NCBI GenBank assembly: GCA_002633025.1
Contig: NMRB01001900.1
Coordinates: 1-64,000 of the forward strand
Reading direction: 5' to 3'
DNA length: 64,000 nucleotides
Origin: Notospermus geniculatus
Taxonomy: Eukaryota; Nemertea; Pilidiophora; Heteronemertea; Lineidae
Shown piece after piece: positions 46,843 through 58,072 of the stretch (positions are counted from its first letter, which is position 1; every line of letters begins with the position of its first letter). Under the pieces are notes generated by a model that did not search any database, was not told the DNA's origin, and saw nothing but the letters and a program-made list of their open reading frames with translations. Position numbers and translations under genes: made by a program.

Positions 46843-47118
46843 AATTATACTCGTCAAGTACCGGTATATAATTCCTCCGAGGCTGACTGTCATGACTGTG
46901 ATTTCAGGTTTAGCTCTAGAAGACGTTCATGTGAATCACTCGCGAGGTCTGGGCCTGGAGGTTTCCTCCTATATTTTACCTTCCCATGTTCATGTAGTGT
47001 TGCTGGTGGGCCAAATTGCACCCTGCCTGAGACCTGGCTTGTTGCAACTTGGAGGAATTATACTGAGAGTATTATACTGAATTATACAGAATTTCACTGT
47101 GAGTATAATTCCTCCAAG

Positions 47119-47294
47119 CAGGCGCGGATCCGAGGGGGGGCGCACCCGGCGCACGCCCCCCCTTCCGGCTGACAAATCTTTAAAATTGACCGTGAAATTC
47201 TCAAATTTGGAGCAAATCTTTGAAATTGACCGCAGATTTCAATGTATCTAGCACGGTGCGCCCCCTCTTTCCCGAAATCCTGGATCCGTCCCTG
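47119..47294. mobile_element. hAT-like MITE with 8-bp target duplication CCTCCAAG
   Basis: 176 bp beginning CAGGCGCGGATCC and ending GGATCCGTCCCTG, inverted repeats of the CAGGG-GCGGATCC type known from hAT elements. Exact 8-bp CCTCCAAG on both sides (47111-47118 and 47295-47302). Confidence 0.92.
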
Positions 47295-47341
47295 CCTCCA
47301 AGGTTGCACCAAGCTTGATGTAGAGTCTATATGGGAATATA

Positions 47342-47520
47342 CAATGGAACTTCTCTATTAAGGACACTGCTGGGACCTGACAAGTGCTGTCCTTAATTGA
47401 GAGGTGTCCTGATTACAGAGGTCAAAATGAATAGAAATGGTCAATTTGGGACTGAACTTTGGTGTCCTTAATAGAGAGGTGTCCTCCTGGCAGAGGTGTC
47501 CGCTAAGGGAGGTTCCACTG
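47342..47520. mobile_element. TA-flanked MITE, CAGTGGAACCTCCCT end
   Basis: 179 bp, left CAATGGAACTTCTCTATTAA and right end the reverse complement of CAGTGGAACCTCCCTTAGCG. TA on both sides (47340-47341 and 47521-47522). The interior repeats GTCCTTAATnGAGAGGTGTCC three times. Tc1/mariner-like. Second copy at 48136-48314 in the duplicate contig. Confidence 0.85.
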
Positions 47521-47629
47521 TACAGGCAACTTTTTTGACTGGTTGTAACTCAACTTCTCCATTGCAATAGTTACGGAACTGCGTTCTCACATATTTACAC
47601 AAGTATATATTCATCAGCATGCGATATCN

Positions 47630-48419
47630 AATTATACTCGTCAAGTACCGGTATATAATTCCTCCGAGGCTCACTGTCACGACTGTGATTAAAACAGGTT
47701 TGGCTCTAGAAGACGTTCATGTGAATCACTCGCGAGGTCTGGGCCTGGAGGTTTCCTCCTATATTTTACCTTCCCATGTTCATGTAGTGTTTCTGGTGGG
47801 CCAAATTGCACCCTGCCTGAGACCTGGCTTGTTGCAACTTGGAGGAATTATACTGACAGTATTATACTGAATTATACGGAATTTCACTGTGAGTATAATT
47901 CCTCCAAGCAGGCGCGGATCCGAGGGGGGGGGGCACCCGGCGCACGCCCCCCCTTCCGGCTGACAAATCTTTAAAATTGACCGTGAAATTCTCAAATTTG
48001 GAGCAAATCTTTGAAATTGACCGCAGATTTCAATGTATCTAGCACGGTGCGCCCCCTCTTTCCCGAAATCCTGGATCCGTCCCTGCCTCCAAGGTTGCAC
48101 CAAGCTTGATGTAGAGTCTATATGGGAATATACAATGGAACTTCTCTATTAAGGACACTGCTGGGACCTGACAAGTGCTGTCCTTAATTGAGAGGTGTCC
48201 TGATTACAGAGGTCAAAATGAATAGAAATGGTCAATTTGGGACTGAACTTTGGTGTCCTTAATAGAGAGGTGTCCTCCTGGCAGAGGTGTCCGCTAAGGG
48301 AGGTTCCACTGTACAGGCAACTTTTTTGACTGGTTGTAACTCAACTTCTCCATTGCAATAGTTACGGAACTGCGTTCTCACATATTTACACAAGTATATA
48401 TTCATCAGCATGCGATATC
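47630..48419 (+). repeat. contig-start duplicate of 46843-47628
   Basis: Contains the same hAT-like MITE (47909-48085, target CCTCCAAG at 47901-47908 and 48086-48093) and the same TA-flanked MITE. After 48419 it continues into new sequence. Confidence 0.93.
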
Positions 48420-49283
48420 TGCTGAAAATTGTCAATATAGTCTATCACAATTAGGTGACATGACACACTTGTTTTGTATAAACTAAAATTAAGACAACAT
48501 CTCGGTTATTACAGAACACTACAGGAATGATCTGTTGGGGTATTATCTGAATTACTTGATAATTAGGATAAATGTGAATGTATCTACATGAGGGTATCAT
48601 GTGCAAGTGTACTCAGTGTCCCAGCTGATCATTTTCTCCTGGTTATAGCAAAGAATTTGCCGACTTCGATCTCAGCCTGGTGTAACATTTGCCAGTGTTT
48701 CTGCATGGCAGTTTCCCCTTATTGTTTGGGCAGCACTGGCAGGTGGATGCAGGGTTTCCGCCAGAAAAAATATTTAGGGGGGGGCACAATGTTAATTCTG
48801 GTGTAATATCTCAGAGTGTTGCACGTAATCAATGTTAAACTGGTGTAACATCTCTGGGTGTTGCATGTTTTCAATGTTAATCTGGTGTAACATGTTTGAG
48901 AAATCAGAAGTGTACAGATCCAGGGTTTCCGCCAGAGGGTAAAATGGGTAAAATTCCGTACCCTTAAATTTTTCCAGGGTACGGATCCGTACCCTCAAAA
49001 ATGTTGGGTAACCATTTTTCCATGAAGTGATATAAACATCCTGATGATGCCTTAAGCAACTTGAAGAAGTCAAATATAATGTTGTACAGCACATGCAGTC
49101 TTTATTTGATAAATTCACATATTTATCAGCAGTATTCATTGTTTTTTTCACCATTTAACAGCAGTATCATGATGGCAAGTTTGGCAAAGTGTTCATTTAC
49201 AACTGACATGACCGGCGCGGGGATTTTATGCTTCAAAATATGCCTAAAATGGCACCAAACATCATTTAAAACTGAAAAAAGAA
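48420..49283. other. noncoding, hAT-end-like fragments
   Basis: CAGGGTTTCCGCCAGA occurs at about 48752 and 48922, a terminus typical of some hAT elements, without a matching opposite end. At 48796-48897 a unit of about 48 bp around CTGGTGTAACATCT is repeated about twice. A 120-aa minus-strand frame (48792-49154) covers these repeats and is not supported as a gene. Confidence 0.5.
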
Positions 49284-49534
49284 GGACACATTTCTCTGTG
49301 TTACCCTACTCTCATTCCATCAGACAATAGTAGGGGAACACTCACAGATGGGGAACATTCGAAAATGTTACTGGTACTAACGAGGTCTACTTAGCTGCCT
49401 TCAATCTTTCTGGAACAGTCTCATTCCTGCCTCCTCTCAGTGGGTTCAAGGCATTTTCTTAGAAGTTTCATGCAATCCTGCCTTAAATTCACTGTCACTC
49501 CACCGTCCCCTCCAAGTTCCCCCAACCTACACTA

Positions 49535-49810
49535 CATTGCACAATTGACCTACCTTTATCCGCATACATGTACCTTCCGCGTACCTCACGCAGAAGGTAC
49601 GCTTCAGTTCATTGCGTATGGTATGGGTGCGTCACGTGTCTCTTCTGCGTGACGTACGCGCACAACAGGCGAATGACATTACATATGCGTCTTCACTGTG
49701 TGCCTTCCATGACGTCGCACAACGTCCGCGGAAGATATGAGGACAGTACGCGTCATGTGGTACGCGGATGGTGTGCGCCGTGGAAGAGAGGTCAATTGTG
49801 CAACATACTG
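49535..49810. mobile_element. TA-flanked MITE, CATTGCACAATTGACCTACC end, copy 1 of 4
   Basis: 276 bp; left CATTGCACAATTGACCTACC, right GGTCAATTGTGCAACATACTG. TA at 49533-49534 and 49811-49812. Interior has CCGCGTAC and ACGTCACGCAGAAGGT words. Other copies at 51653, 53624 and 62440 (the last is allelic). Confidence 0.88.
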
Positions 49811-49918
49811 TACCCCCTTTTCTTGTAAAAGAGATGCATGATTATCATGGAAGAAAGCCATCACATCTCATCTGAAAAGAAACGTTTACTGTTTTTCAGG
49901 TTGAACTCGACAAGCACT

Positions 49919-50264
49919 ATGGAGAATTTTAAAATTACGTACATTTTGGCAGTCATCATTGGCTCGGCGTTCGTACTGACAACTGAGGGTGGGCCATACA
50001 GTTGGATGGAGAAGGACGCCTTTGACCAAACTATGGATAAACTGAACTCCATTACGCCAGAAAACTGTCACCACAAGCCAGAAGGAGACCTGAAACTGGC
50101 GAAAAGCTACGTAACACAGGTGCCGAAGTTTAATAAACTTTTAACAGATATCATATACGCCAACAGAACCAAGTTACTTCATTTGCATAACATGGCTTTG
50201 AATCGTGCCATGTATTTTAGTTACATCCTGCAGCGGCTCAACGAGACTGACGAGATGCAGTACC
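49919..50264 (+). CDS. GPR158/GPR179-like ectodomain, first copy, cut by N
   Basis: ATG at 49919 lies 20 bp after a TTTTTCAG acceptor and opens a 115-codon frame up to the N. It starts with a signal-peptide-like segment (MENFKITYILAVIIGSAFVL) and carries the family-like stretch HNMALNRAMYFSYILQRLNE intact. The copy at 62828 is 2 bp longer within this stretch and shifts frame. Family assignment comes from the longer copy. Confidence 0.6.
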
Positions 50265-50327
50265 NTTCAACACAAAAGATAAGTATCACACTTTGACTAT
50301 AAAAGTATGTTTATGAATATGGATCCA

Positions 50328-50433
50328 GGGGCAGTATGCATCAAACATCTTAAGTGTAAAATTTCCCTTATCTTTTGTTTGGAACAATAGTTTAAGGGAA
50401 GTTTTACACTTAGATGTTTTATGCATACAGCCC
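50328..50433. mobile_element. foldback MITE, GGGCAGTATGCATCAAACAT end, CAG flanks
   Basis: 106 bp, arms of about 42 bp pairing ATGCATCAAACATCTTAAGT with its reverse complement. CAG on both sides (50325-50327 and 50434-50436), fitting a 3-bp CWG-type target. Confidence 0.85.
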
Positions 50434-50444
50434 CAGGGCCTTAA

Positions 50445-50935
50445 CCCTTAAGTGGTCACATGTCGACTATTTTCACCAATGCACATTTGGTCAAACGGTC
50501 ATGTGTCGACTGGAGTCGACAAGCCAACCATGCTCAAACCGAAGTCCTATAACTTATCACATAAATCTTTATGCTTGAAATCATTGTAAATGTTTTCTTT
50601 GGGATTCTGTGATGTTTTACAAACAATTATGAATGTTTTAGCCAACTTTTTTTTAGCTTGGATACCTCCTCTAAGTGAAAAAAAGGGAAAATGTCGAAAT
50701 CAGCATAAATTATGCTAATAACGCTAATTAGCATATTCAAATTTTCCAAAAAAAGGGGGTCCATATGGAAGCTGTGGTCCTACCCTACAACTTTGTAGTA
50801 ATCACAAGTCTCTAACTCTGATGGTTACCTTGCTGTAGGTCGTCAAATGCATGAATGCATTCCGTATTACGTAATACTTGTAATGCTGTGACCACTTGAG
50901 GTCAATGACCAGATATGCGGCTGACCACTTAAGGG
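50445..50935. mobile_element. piggyBac-like MITE with TTAA target duplication
   Basis: 491 bp. Ends CCCTTAAGTGGTCA and TGACCACTTAAGGG are perfect 14-bp inverted repeats. TTAA at 50441-50444 and 50936-50939. TTAA duplication and CCC-starting ends are characteristic of piggyBac. No transposase frame inside. Confidence 0.92.
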
Positions 50936-50939
50936 TTAA

Positions 50940-51650
50940 AATCATAGGAAAATGCAGTCATCCCACCCTGTTTGGCATGTTTGGAAAAATTTCTGGCTAG
51001 AACACTGTTAATATTGTGTCATTGGTCTCAGCAACGCCATCGTGTAAGTCATAATGAAACCAACCAGAATATTGAAGGCCAGTTCGTATGAGAACTCTCT
51101 TGTTGAGGATTGCCTACTTCCATTCCAAACTGGGTACTCGCTGCTGTCTTGTGGAACTCTGTTATGGTCGTACGTTTGTCAACTTCTATTTTCCTGTGTG
51201 GTGCACAGTTTCCTTTAAGCATTAGTAAAAACCAGAATCTGTGTCGGTAAAAACAAATGGTGGACTGCTTTGATGTTGGTCTTGCTATTGTTATTTGCCT
51301 CCTTAGTGTCATCTGATAATCAGCTAATCATGGAGTCCTCTCTATTGGTTTTTATGAACGAGATGGATCATGGCTCCTTCAACGCTCAGCTTTGGAAAAA
51401 ACAATATTATTCCTTTGAGATGCTCAGCTACTGTGCATTATCTGGCTGTTGTGGAGAAGTTTACTGGGGGGTTTCGGTGAACCTAGGAGAGTCAGCTCTT
51501 CGGTGCTTTGGCATGTTTGGTCGTAAGAGCGCCAGACTCAAGCGAGAGCTGGTCAAGTCGCCAGCGTGAAAGACTCTCAAATGGTCTTGGGATCAAGTGA
51601 GCACGGAAGGAGCTCCTCCTCAAGTGCTGAGATGTTTCTGGAGACTGGGC
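50940..51650. other. no gene supported
   Basis: A 99-aa frame starting MLVLLLLFASLVSSDNQ at about 51273 has a leader-like beginning but no other support. Confidence 0.3.
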
Positions 51651-51652
51651 TA

Positions 51653-51933
51653 CAGTACGTTGCACAATTAACCTACCTTTATTCGCGTACCTTACGCGTA
51701 CGTCACGCAGAAGGTACGCTTCAGTTCATTGCGTATGGTACAGTGTAGGAGTACATCATGTATTTCTTCTGCATGAGGTCCGTGCACCACTGGCGAATGA
51801 TGGTCTTCACTGCGCACCTTCCACCGCGGCGCGCAACGTCCGCGAAAGATAGGAAGACGGTACGTACATGAGGCTGCATGTGTTACGCAGATGATATGCG
51901 GCGCGGAAGGGAGGTCAATTGTGCAGGGTACTG
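51653..51933. mobile_element. TA-flanked MITE, CAGTACGTTGCACAATTAAC end, copy 2
   Basis: 281 bp with TA at 51651-51652 and 51934-51935. Same family as 49535-49810, diverged. Confidence 0.88.
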
Positions 51934-52661
51934 TAGGCCTACATGTACATTGTATGTGATAATGTGAAGCGCTTTGAGACTGTATGGAAAGTGCTTTCTG
52001 ATACCCTCACCCTCCCACGCTAACTACGAACACATCACTTCATGCCGTCGTAAAGGGTCAATACCCCTCCTTATTAGACTGCAGAGAAATTGTGAGGGTC
52101 TCCGCATGTATCTGACAAATAAGTACTTTAACCACCACATGTTCCCGGATGCTTAAAGCTTGGCCGCAGGGCGTTGTACCTCTATCGCCACATAAATAGG
52201 GATTTTTCTGTGAGTGTCTTGGTCGTGAGGCGATCGTACAGTGGATGGCAACGCTGGTCGATGGTGATTGTTCAATGATGCATGCCTGGAGATGGGAATT
52301 CATCGGTTCTTGAGACAGAAATCTACAGAGATACATTTGTGTTGGTATTGGATGCTGAATCATGTTGTTGCTGATGTTGCCTGTCACCCTGTTGGAAGCC
52401 TTAGGGCTCGTTCCCGCAACAGCGGTTCCCCAGCTGCTTTCCCATACAATTTTCCCTAGGCCTTGTCGATAAAGTTCCAATATCTGTCATGTCTGTCAAC
52501 TAAGTATTACATACCTGTTGTATCAAGTATTGCAACAAAGAAGAGGTAACATGCTTGCGAAAACCATGTGGTGAGGGCAAGGAAACAACTGAGATTGAGA
52601 AGAAACAGGCCTGCAGAATGAGAATTTGGATAGCATTGGACTTTTCCATTCTATTCAGTGC

Positions 52662-52890
52662 CGAAGCCAGCATTATTGGCCATGCTGCTAAGTATGGAAA
52701 ACATGGAAAAGGCCATCTCAGGCTGCTCATGTTCCTCACTTGCATGGGGTCTTTTACTTCCCCTTGCAAAGGCAAAAGGTAAGCCTACAAGGCAGCATGG
52801 CTTTTGGTCCCATATTGGAACGGACATGAAGACTAGAGCCAGGGATTGCTAAAATCCCATATGGCCCAGGGTGGATTCGAACCTGGGTCC
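52662..52890 (-). mobile_element. diverged copy of the 14949-15418 composite element
   Basis: GGCCATCTCA, GCATGGGGTCTTTTACTT and, in reverse, ATCCCATATGGCCCAGG with GATTCGAACCTGGGTCC match the arm and tRNA-like head of the element at 14949-15418. Confidence 0.65.
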
Positions 52891-53237
52891 TGCTGCTTGT
52901 TCAGAGGATGTGATATTGGCTGTCTGGACTCTTCAACATGTTCAAAGAATATTTGGATTACAAAGAGGATTTTGCATCCAGCAGTGCTTCATCATGTTCA
53001 CGTAAGACGGGGGCAATCACGCTTGCGCCCCTGTGCGCCCGCAAAATTGCATCGAGCTTGAATGACTGCGCTCCACGGCATCCTTGAAGTAACTGACAAT
53101 CAAATTTCGCGAGTGTTCACAACTCTCCTCGAGCCTTTGACATGTTCAAGGAGATCAACTGATTGAGCTCCTGCAGATTTCAAACGTGAAGCACTAGCTG
53201 TGCATCCCCTTCCCTGTTGACCGTGATACAAAGCCAG

Positions 53238-53318
53238 GCCTTGTCTTCTGAGGCGAGCAAAAAACCGCTCGCCTGAGAACAATAGAATTTTTTGTTCGCC
53301 TCAGAAGACAAGGCCTAC
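53238..53318. repeat. short perfect-stem hairpin
   Basis: About 81 bp: GGCCTTGTCTTCTGAGGCGA and its reverse complement, then GCAAAAAA/TTTTTTG, around a centre near 53278. Likely a very small foldback element. Confidence 0.8.
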
Positions 53319-53623
53319 AAAGCAAACTTCGGCAAACCTTGACACTTCAGCTTCACTTCTACGTTCATCTCTCTTAGAAAGAAAGCAAACCAACAACCTT
53401 CTGGTTTCTAAAGAACTCTGCGTTGTCAACCAAAGCTACGTGATACAGCAGCAAAATACTGGTTTCCAATTGCAGCATCTTCCTTTGCTTACGTGATCCC
53501 ATTTCAAAGTTGGTTTTGCGTTACTCTGTCAGTGTCAGGTGATGGCTGCATCGGGAGCCAGTGATACAGCCAAAGACAAGAATGAATTCATGGTGTGTTG
53601 AAATGGATGGGGAGTTGAAGTTA

Positions 53624-53900
53624 CAGTACGTTGCACAATTGACCTACCCTTATCTGCGTACCTTCCATGAACGTCACGCAGGAGGTATGCTTCAGTCCAT
53701 CATGTCCATTGCGTATGGTACGGGTGCATCATGTGTCTCCACTGTGTAATGTCCGCGCACAACGGGCGAATGACGTCTTCACTGCGTGCCTTCCATGACA
53801 ACGCATGACATCCACGGAAGATTCGGGGACAGTACCCGCATGACGCTGCATGTGGTACATTGATGGTGCGCGGCACAGAAGGGAGGTCAATTATGCAATG
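53624..53900. mobile_element. TA-flanked MITE, CAGTACGTTGCACAATTGAC end, copy 3
   Basis: 277 bp with TA at 53622-53623 and 53901-53902. Same family as 49535 and 51653. Confidence 0.85.
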
Positions 53901-53902
53901 TA

Positions 53903-54940
53903 TCTCTCTTCTGACATCCACGGTCAGTCAGTGAGGATGCATGCCTGCAGCGCATTGTCCATTTCTTGTATTTGGTCAGCTGGAAGAATACTTCTGTATG
54001 CATATTTTGAACTACATTCCTCGTACCGGAACTGCAGAGTTGCTTACCAAATTCAGGTTCAGATACTCCCAGACATGCCAGAAAAAATGCTGATCCCAGA
54101 ACTCGACCTCCACATGTATACAATATATAGATGATTCTCGAATTCGGTGATCTGTGGATTTCCACCAAAATCACAACCAGAACCTCGATCATTCAGGTTC
54201 AGATCGAGGTTGTAGATCTAGTTGCAATTTTGGCGGAAGTTCGCAGATCTTTGTTGTTTATGTCAATTTGAGAATTGTCCACAGAAATACAATAAAAATC
54301 CTACTGATGTGCGTCCCAACTTTTGGCATTTCGAACCAAGTCTGAGGGGTGTTGTTCTGACTGCTAGTGCTACTTCTGCCAACCTTCCATTCTAATCTCC
54401 AGCTCCAAGGTCCTTCAGATTACTCTCTAAGCTTCAGTATTCTTCACACCTCTGTCTTGAAGAGTCCAGCCTGTGCGAGATTGATTCGTCTGGCATTGAG
54501 TGATCTGATTTCTGAGATTAAATCACGCGGCATATTTCTTGTGTCTCGTCATATCGTGGTACACCACAATGTCATTATATTCGGCAGGTGGAATCTCAAG
54601 ATGATGTTCTTCTCGTCCAATCATATCCATCGTACGAACCCGATGGATCATCATGTTTGGATCGCAATGCTTCGATGTGGCGCAGGGTTCCCAACATGAT
54701 TGGGCCTTGGAGAGAGATAAGATAGTGTAACAGATGGGAAATGACTGATGCTTAGAAGTTGAAGTTGACTCACAGTTTGACTGTACATTGTACATGTACC
54801 ATCTGTTGTCATTCCCAAACACCATGTAGGCCTACAGAAGACTGTTGCTTCTCTTGGTGTTATGACTGTGCATGCTGCAAGGGTGTATCCTGACAGTCAT
54901 GCTGGTGGGACAGTCCTCCACCCACGCCTGCCTTTCAGTC
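53903..54940. other. no gene recognised
   Basis: Around 1 kb. Frames of 94-110 aa on both strands overlap each other and have no supporting content. Confidence 0.4.
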
Positions 54941-55120
54941 AATAGGAGCTGTCAGTGAGTTGACCAATAGGTGTCACTACGGCCCAATTCAATACAAATA
55001 GCGGGCCTATTCATTCTTGTCATGCTTGTCGAGCACCAATCACGTGGATTTTCCCGTGCATTGATCCGCTAGAACTTTGCTGCCATCTTTTGGCAATACA
55101 TGCGGCTGACTGCTTCTATT
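54941..55120 (+). mobile_element. TGACCAATAGG-family MITE, full length
   Basis: 180 bp from AATAGGAGCTGTCAG to CTGACTGCTTCTATT, with CCAATCACGTGGATTTTCC in the body. Confidence 0.88.
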
Positions 55121-55711
55121 CCACTTCTTTTGTAATGTTCCGCCCTAAAATATGGGAAACGGGTATGTGGCTATACATGTATGTTTGTGACGTGAATGAA
55201 ATCAAATATTGCTGTATTTGCACAGTCATGACAGTCTACAATTAGCCAATGTACAGGTACGACCCAAACGCTGTTGTCAGCCACGATGAATTTGAGCGAT
55301 GAGCTTACCTTGTATGGTGTCATTCCGCGTTGGTATTGTGCATTCTTTATTTGCCGTCCCTGAACCCACCTATGTACTCTGGTGCATTTCAGACCAAGGC
55401 CAACCTGTTGACAGAGCTCATTCATCACGCGATGAAACGGAATAAGCAGGATGAATGTCTTCCTGACTTTGTTGCATAAAACACCAACAAACCTCTTCAT
55501 TCTTTTTTATGCGATGAATGTGAGATACCTAGATCACGCTATACACACTTCCTCAGGGCACAGAGTTACATTATCCATCTTTCTGATACGTTTGTCATTA
55601 TAAATGGTTTTCTTTTCACTCTTTGTTATTTGATTGCCTTGTGGTGATTCTTGCTCAGAAACAATTTCTCTGTCAGTTTCTGACAAGTCTGCTAGAACAG
55701 AAGCAAATACT
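55121..55711. other. no gene recognised
   Basis: A 109-aa minus-strand frame at 55171-55500 has no supporting content. Confidence 0.35.
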
Positions 55712-56042
55712 AGCTACGGTTACACCTGTTGAAAATACCCGTGTTTTTCCAAACCCGTGTGTACGAAAAGCCCGGCAAGAGGTCACACTACTACATTTTA
55801 GTTAAGGAGGCCGGCGACAGTTGCGCTGCATGCACTGCCTCTTCGGTCATGTCTGTGTTGGCACACATTGTTGGGGGCGCGAAAACGACGTCACTTAATG
55901 GCTGTGCCATCTGTAGCTGTGCTAAGAACTAACGAAAACACGGGGATTTCGAAAAGCGCGGCGAGTTTGCCATGTTTGAAAACCCCGTGTTTTTCAGACA
56001 TGGGTTTCTTGAAGCTCTGCAATTCATAGCTAGGTGTGACCA
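55712..56042. mobile_element. degraded foldback, GGTTACACCT end
   Basis: About 330 bp: GGTTACACCTG with AGGTGTGACC, CCCGTGTTTTTCCAAACCCG with ACCCCGTGTTTTTCAGACAT in inverted relation, and TTCGAAAAGCGCGGC against TACGAAAAGCCCGGC, itself in direct relation. Confidence 0.5.
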
Positions 56043-56749
56043 CCCACAGCATTGCTGCGTTCCTGCGGTAACTTTGGTATCCACTCTCCTTCATTTGACC
56101 ATGGACGATGTCCCTTGAGGTCTACCTATCTCCTATCGATCACTCCTCAGTATTAAAGATTCCCTAATACTCAACTCCCTTGATCCCGCAACATCCTCTT
56201 TGGCCAGGGATGATCTTGTGTTGGGTCTAGGGTTTACCCTCCCCATCCTCAGTTGCAGTCTGGACATTACAGTTGACACTAAATTGCCCTTTTACCATGA
56301 AGGAGTTTGGCTTGAACTCGGATCTATTGAAATCCAAATGTATCTTCGTTTTCTCCCATCTGAACACTTGTCCTGCGAGCACAGTGCTCCCAAGTTTGAA
56401 GGAAAAGAAGGTCTTTGTTTGATCTTGGATCGGATAATGCGGTGGGAGTCTCTCTGTCTTCCATTAGTCAATGGATTAGCAGGAGAGGATGAGATAAGAA
56501 GCTTTCAGGTCCTTGGGTACCATCGCATCATCTTGTCTGGGCGGGAAATGGGACGTGGATTGGATCAAGAAGAAGAACATATTGGCGAGTTCATCGGGAA
56601 GCACCTGGATTATAGGAACAAATTAGAAACAAGCCTGGTGTCGTCAAGGTTCACGTAGATAACCGTGCGATCGAAGGGTGAACCGGCAAAACCGGTATGA
56701 AAGTAATGGTCACTATGTGAACCAATATGAGACTCAGCGATACTGGAGC
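56043..56749. other. no gene supported
   Basis: Includes a 152-codon open frame at 56200-56658 that begins with TTG, has no recognised domain and no convincing splice sites. Confidence 0.3.
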
Positions 56750-56921
56750 AATAGGAGCTGTCAGTGAGTTGGCCAACAGGTGTCACTATGGCCCAATTTA
56801 ATGCATATAGCGGACCCATTCATTCTTGATCAAGCACCAGTTACGTGGATTTTCCTGAGTATTGGTCCGCTAGAACTTTGCTGCCATCTTTTGGCAATAC
56901 GCAAGGCTGACTACTCCTATT
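56750..56921 (+). mobile_element. TGACCAATAGG-family MITE, full length
   Basis: 172 bp from AATAGGAGCTGTCAG to CTGACTACTCCTATT. Same interior words as 37520 and 54941. Confidence 0.88.
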
Positions 56922-57058
56922 CACCTTCGACGACGAGGTGTGGTTGTGGATCAGAGTGGTAGAGTGGACGGAACAGCAGCACCTGTCACCTCTTCAAGTC
57001 ATGGGTTCGAAATGCGGGTATCTTTTTTGCAGGGTTTCATACTCAAACAGTCATCTGC

Positions 57059-57200
57059 AGTGTTTCCGCCAGAGGAGATTACAGGGGGTACATCCCCTCC
57101 TTAAAAACTGAAAATTAGTCAAAATTTGTGTTTTTGACCAAGAATTCTGTCAAATTTTCTCTTTGTCCCCTCTCCTTTAAAAAATTCCTGGCAGAAACAC
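57059..57200. mobile_element. hAT-end-like short element CAGTGTTTCCGCCAGA
   Basis: 142 bp, left CAGTGTTTCCGCCAGAGGA and right TCCTGGCAGAAACACTG inverted. No 8-bp duplication seen at the edges, so it is probably old. Confidence 0.65.
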
Positions 57201-57696
57201 TGACTGTAGTGTTCTGTCGAAGTATTCGTTTTGTTGTGCATTTCTGACAAGAATCGTTATTTTGGTGTAGGCAAAACCCCGGTTCACAAAGGCCGTGGTT
57301 CAGTTATTTCCTCGCCAATTATCTGTACATGTACATGTACATGTATTCCCGACTTGTTGTTTTGCTATCATGTTACAGATGTTTATTCTCACTGTATGTA
57401 AGACCATTGTGCTGTAAATGGCCAGTAGGTATAGTTATCATTCACAATACCAGTTATTCTCTCAGTCAGGGAAATCAATTTGCATTGGTGAAAGTGACAC
57501 TTCCACTTAGTGTGAAGGACAAGCTGAAAAACTCTCCTTCCCCACCCCCAAGGCCCATGTTACAGCTGACAAAGGCTCCTGTACCCCCAGACTGATTTCT
57601 GGGTACAAGATTCTGACACCCAGGATGTTCATTGTTGCTGATCTTAAACTCATGATCACAACTAACTTAGGGTCTTAGTTTTATAGACACCCAAAT
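57201..57696. other. no gene recognised; short ACATGT microsatellite
   Basis: 57326-57345 is a TACATG repeat. A frame of 88 aa (57329-57595) begins in it and has no support. Confidence 0.4.
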
Positions 57697-58027
57697 TGGA
57701 CTTCATTTCCAAGAGGTAATGTATTTCAGCAGCTGGTTTGTACCACAAATTTCGCCTGTGGCAAGAGCGTCTTTTAGCGTATGACGTTAGACCGATGGAG
57801 TAGAGTCTGTATCAAACTTTGAAATTTATCTTTTGTTTCCACTTCGTATCTACGGAGTGGAAATTTAAAAATTCAAGATGCACCATAACTCTCGCGGTCT
57901 TACATGTTATGCTAAAAGACACACTGGCGGCAGGGACATTTGTGGCAGCAACCATCGCCTGAAATACATTACGTCATATGGAGTCCAATTTCGTATTTTG
58001 TGTTTCGTCAGATTTGCGAAACCTCAC
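57697..58027. mobile_element. degraded copy of the 5096-5440 foldback
   Basis: AATTGGACTTCATTTCC near the left, and CAATTTCGTATTTTGTG, TTCGTCAGATTTGCGAAACC at the right, with the central TCCACTTCGTATCTACG shared with 5096-5440. Confidence 0.75.
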
Positions 58028-58072
58028 TATTGTTGTCACTGCACCATCTTGACAGCCAATACTTAGGAATAC

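Larger units (their letters stand above)
46843..47628 (+). repeat. contig-end duplicate, first copy (second at 47630-48419)
   Basis: From AATTATACTCGTCAAGTACC to GCATGCGATATC at the N. The next contig starts with the same word and repeats about 786 bp with a few differences (for example GGCTGACTGTCATG against GGCTCACTGTCACG). Both copies carry the same two MITEs, including the same target duplications, so they are one locus represented twice. Confidence 0.93.
49284..50264 (+). repeat. allelic copy of 62188-63176
   Basis: From GGACACATTTCTCTGTG to the N at 50265 the order is the same as at 62188-63176, with small differences. It includes a TA-flanked MITE and the start of a gene. Confidence 0.9.
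51936..53623. other. no gene recognised; repeat fragments inside
   Basis: Holds the SINE/foldback fragment at 52662-52890 and a short hairpin at 53238-53318. A 140-aa minus-strand frame at 52058-52480 has no supporting feature. Confidence 0.4.

Noticed and set aside
48792-49154. 120-aa minus-strand frame
   Set aside because: Covers short tandem repeats and hAT-end fragments, and has no recognisable domain.
51270-51569. 99-aa frame with a leader-like start
   Set aside because: The hydrophobic start could be a signal peptide, but there is no conserved downstream domain, splice context or second copy.
56200-56658. 152-codon open frame
   Set aside because: Begins at TTG, no recognised motif, surrounded by repeats. 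Length alone is not enough.
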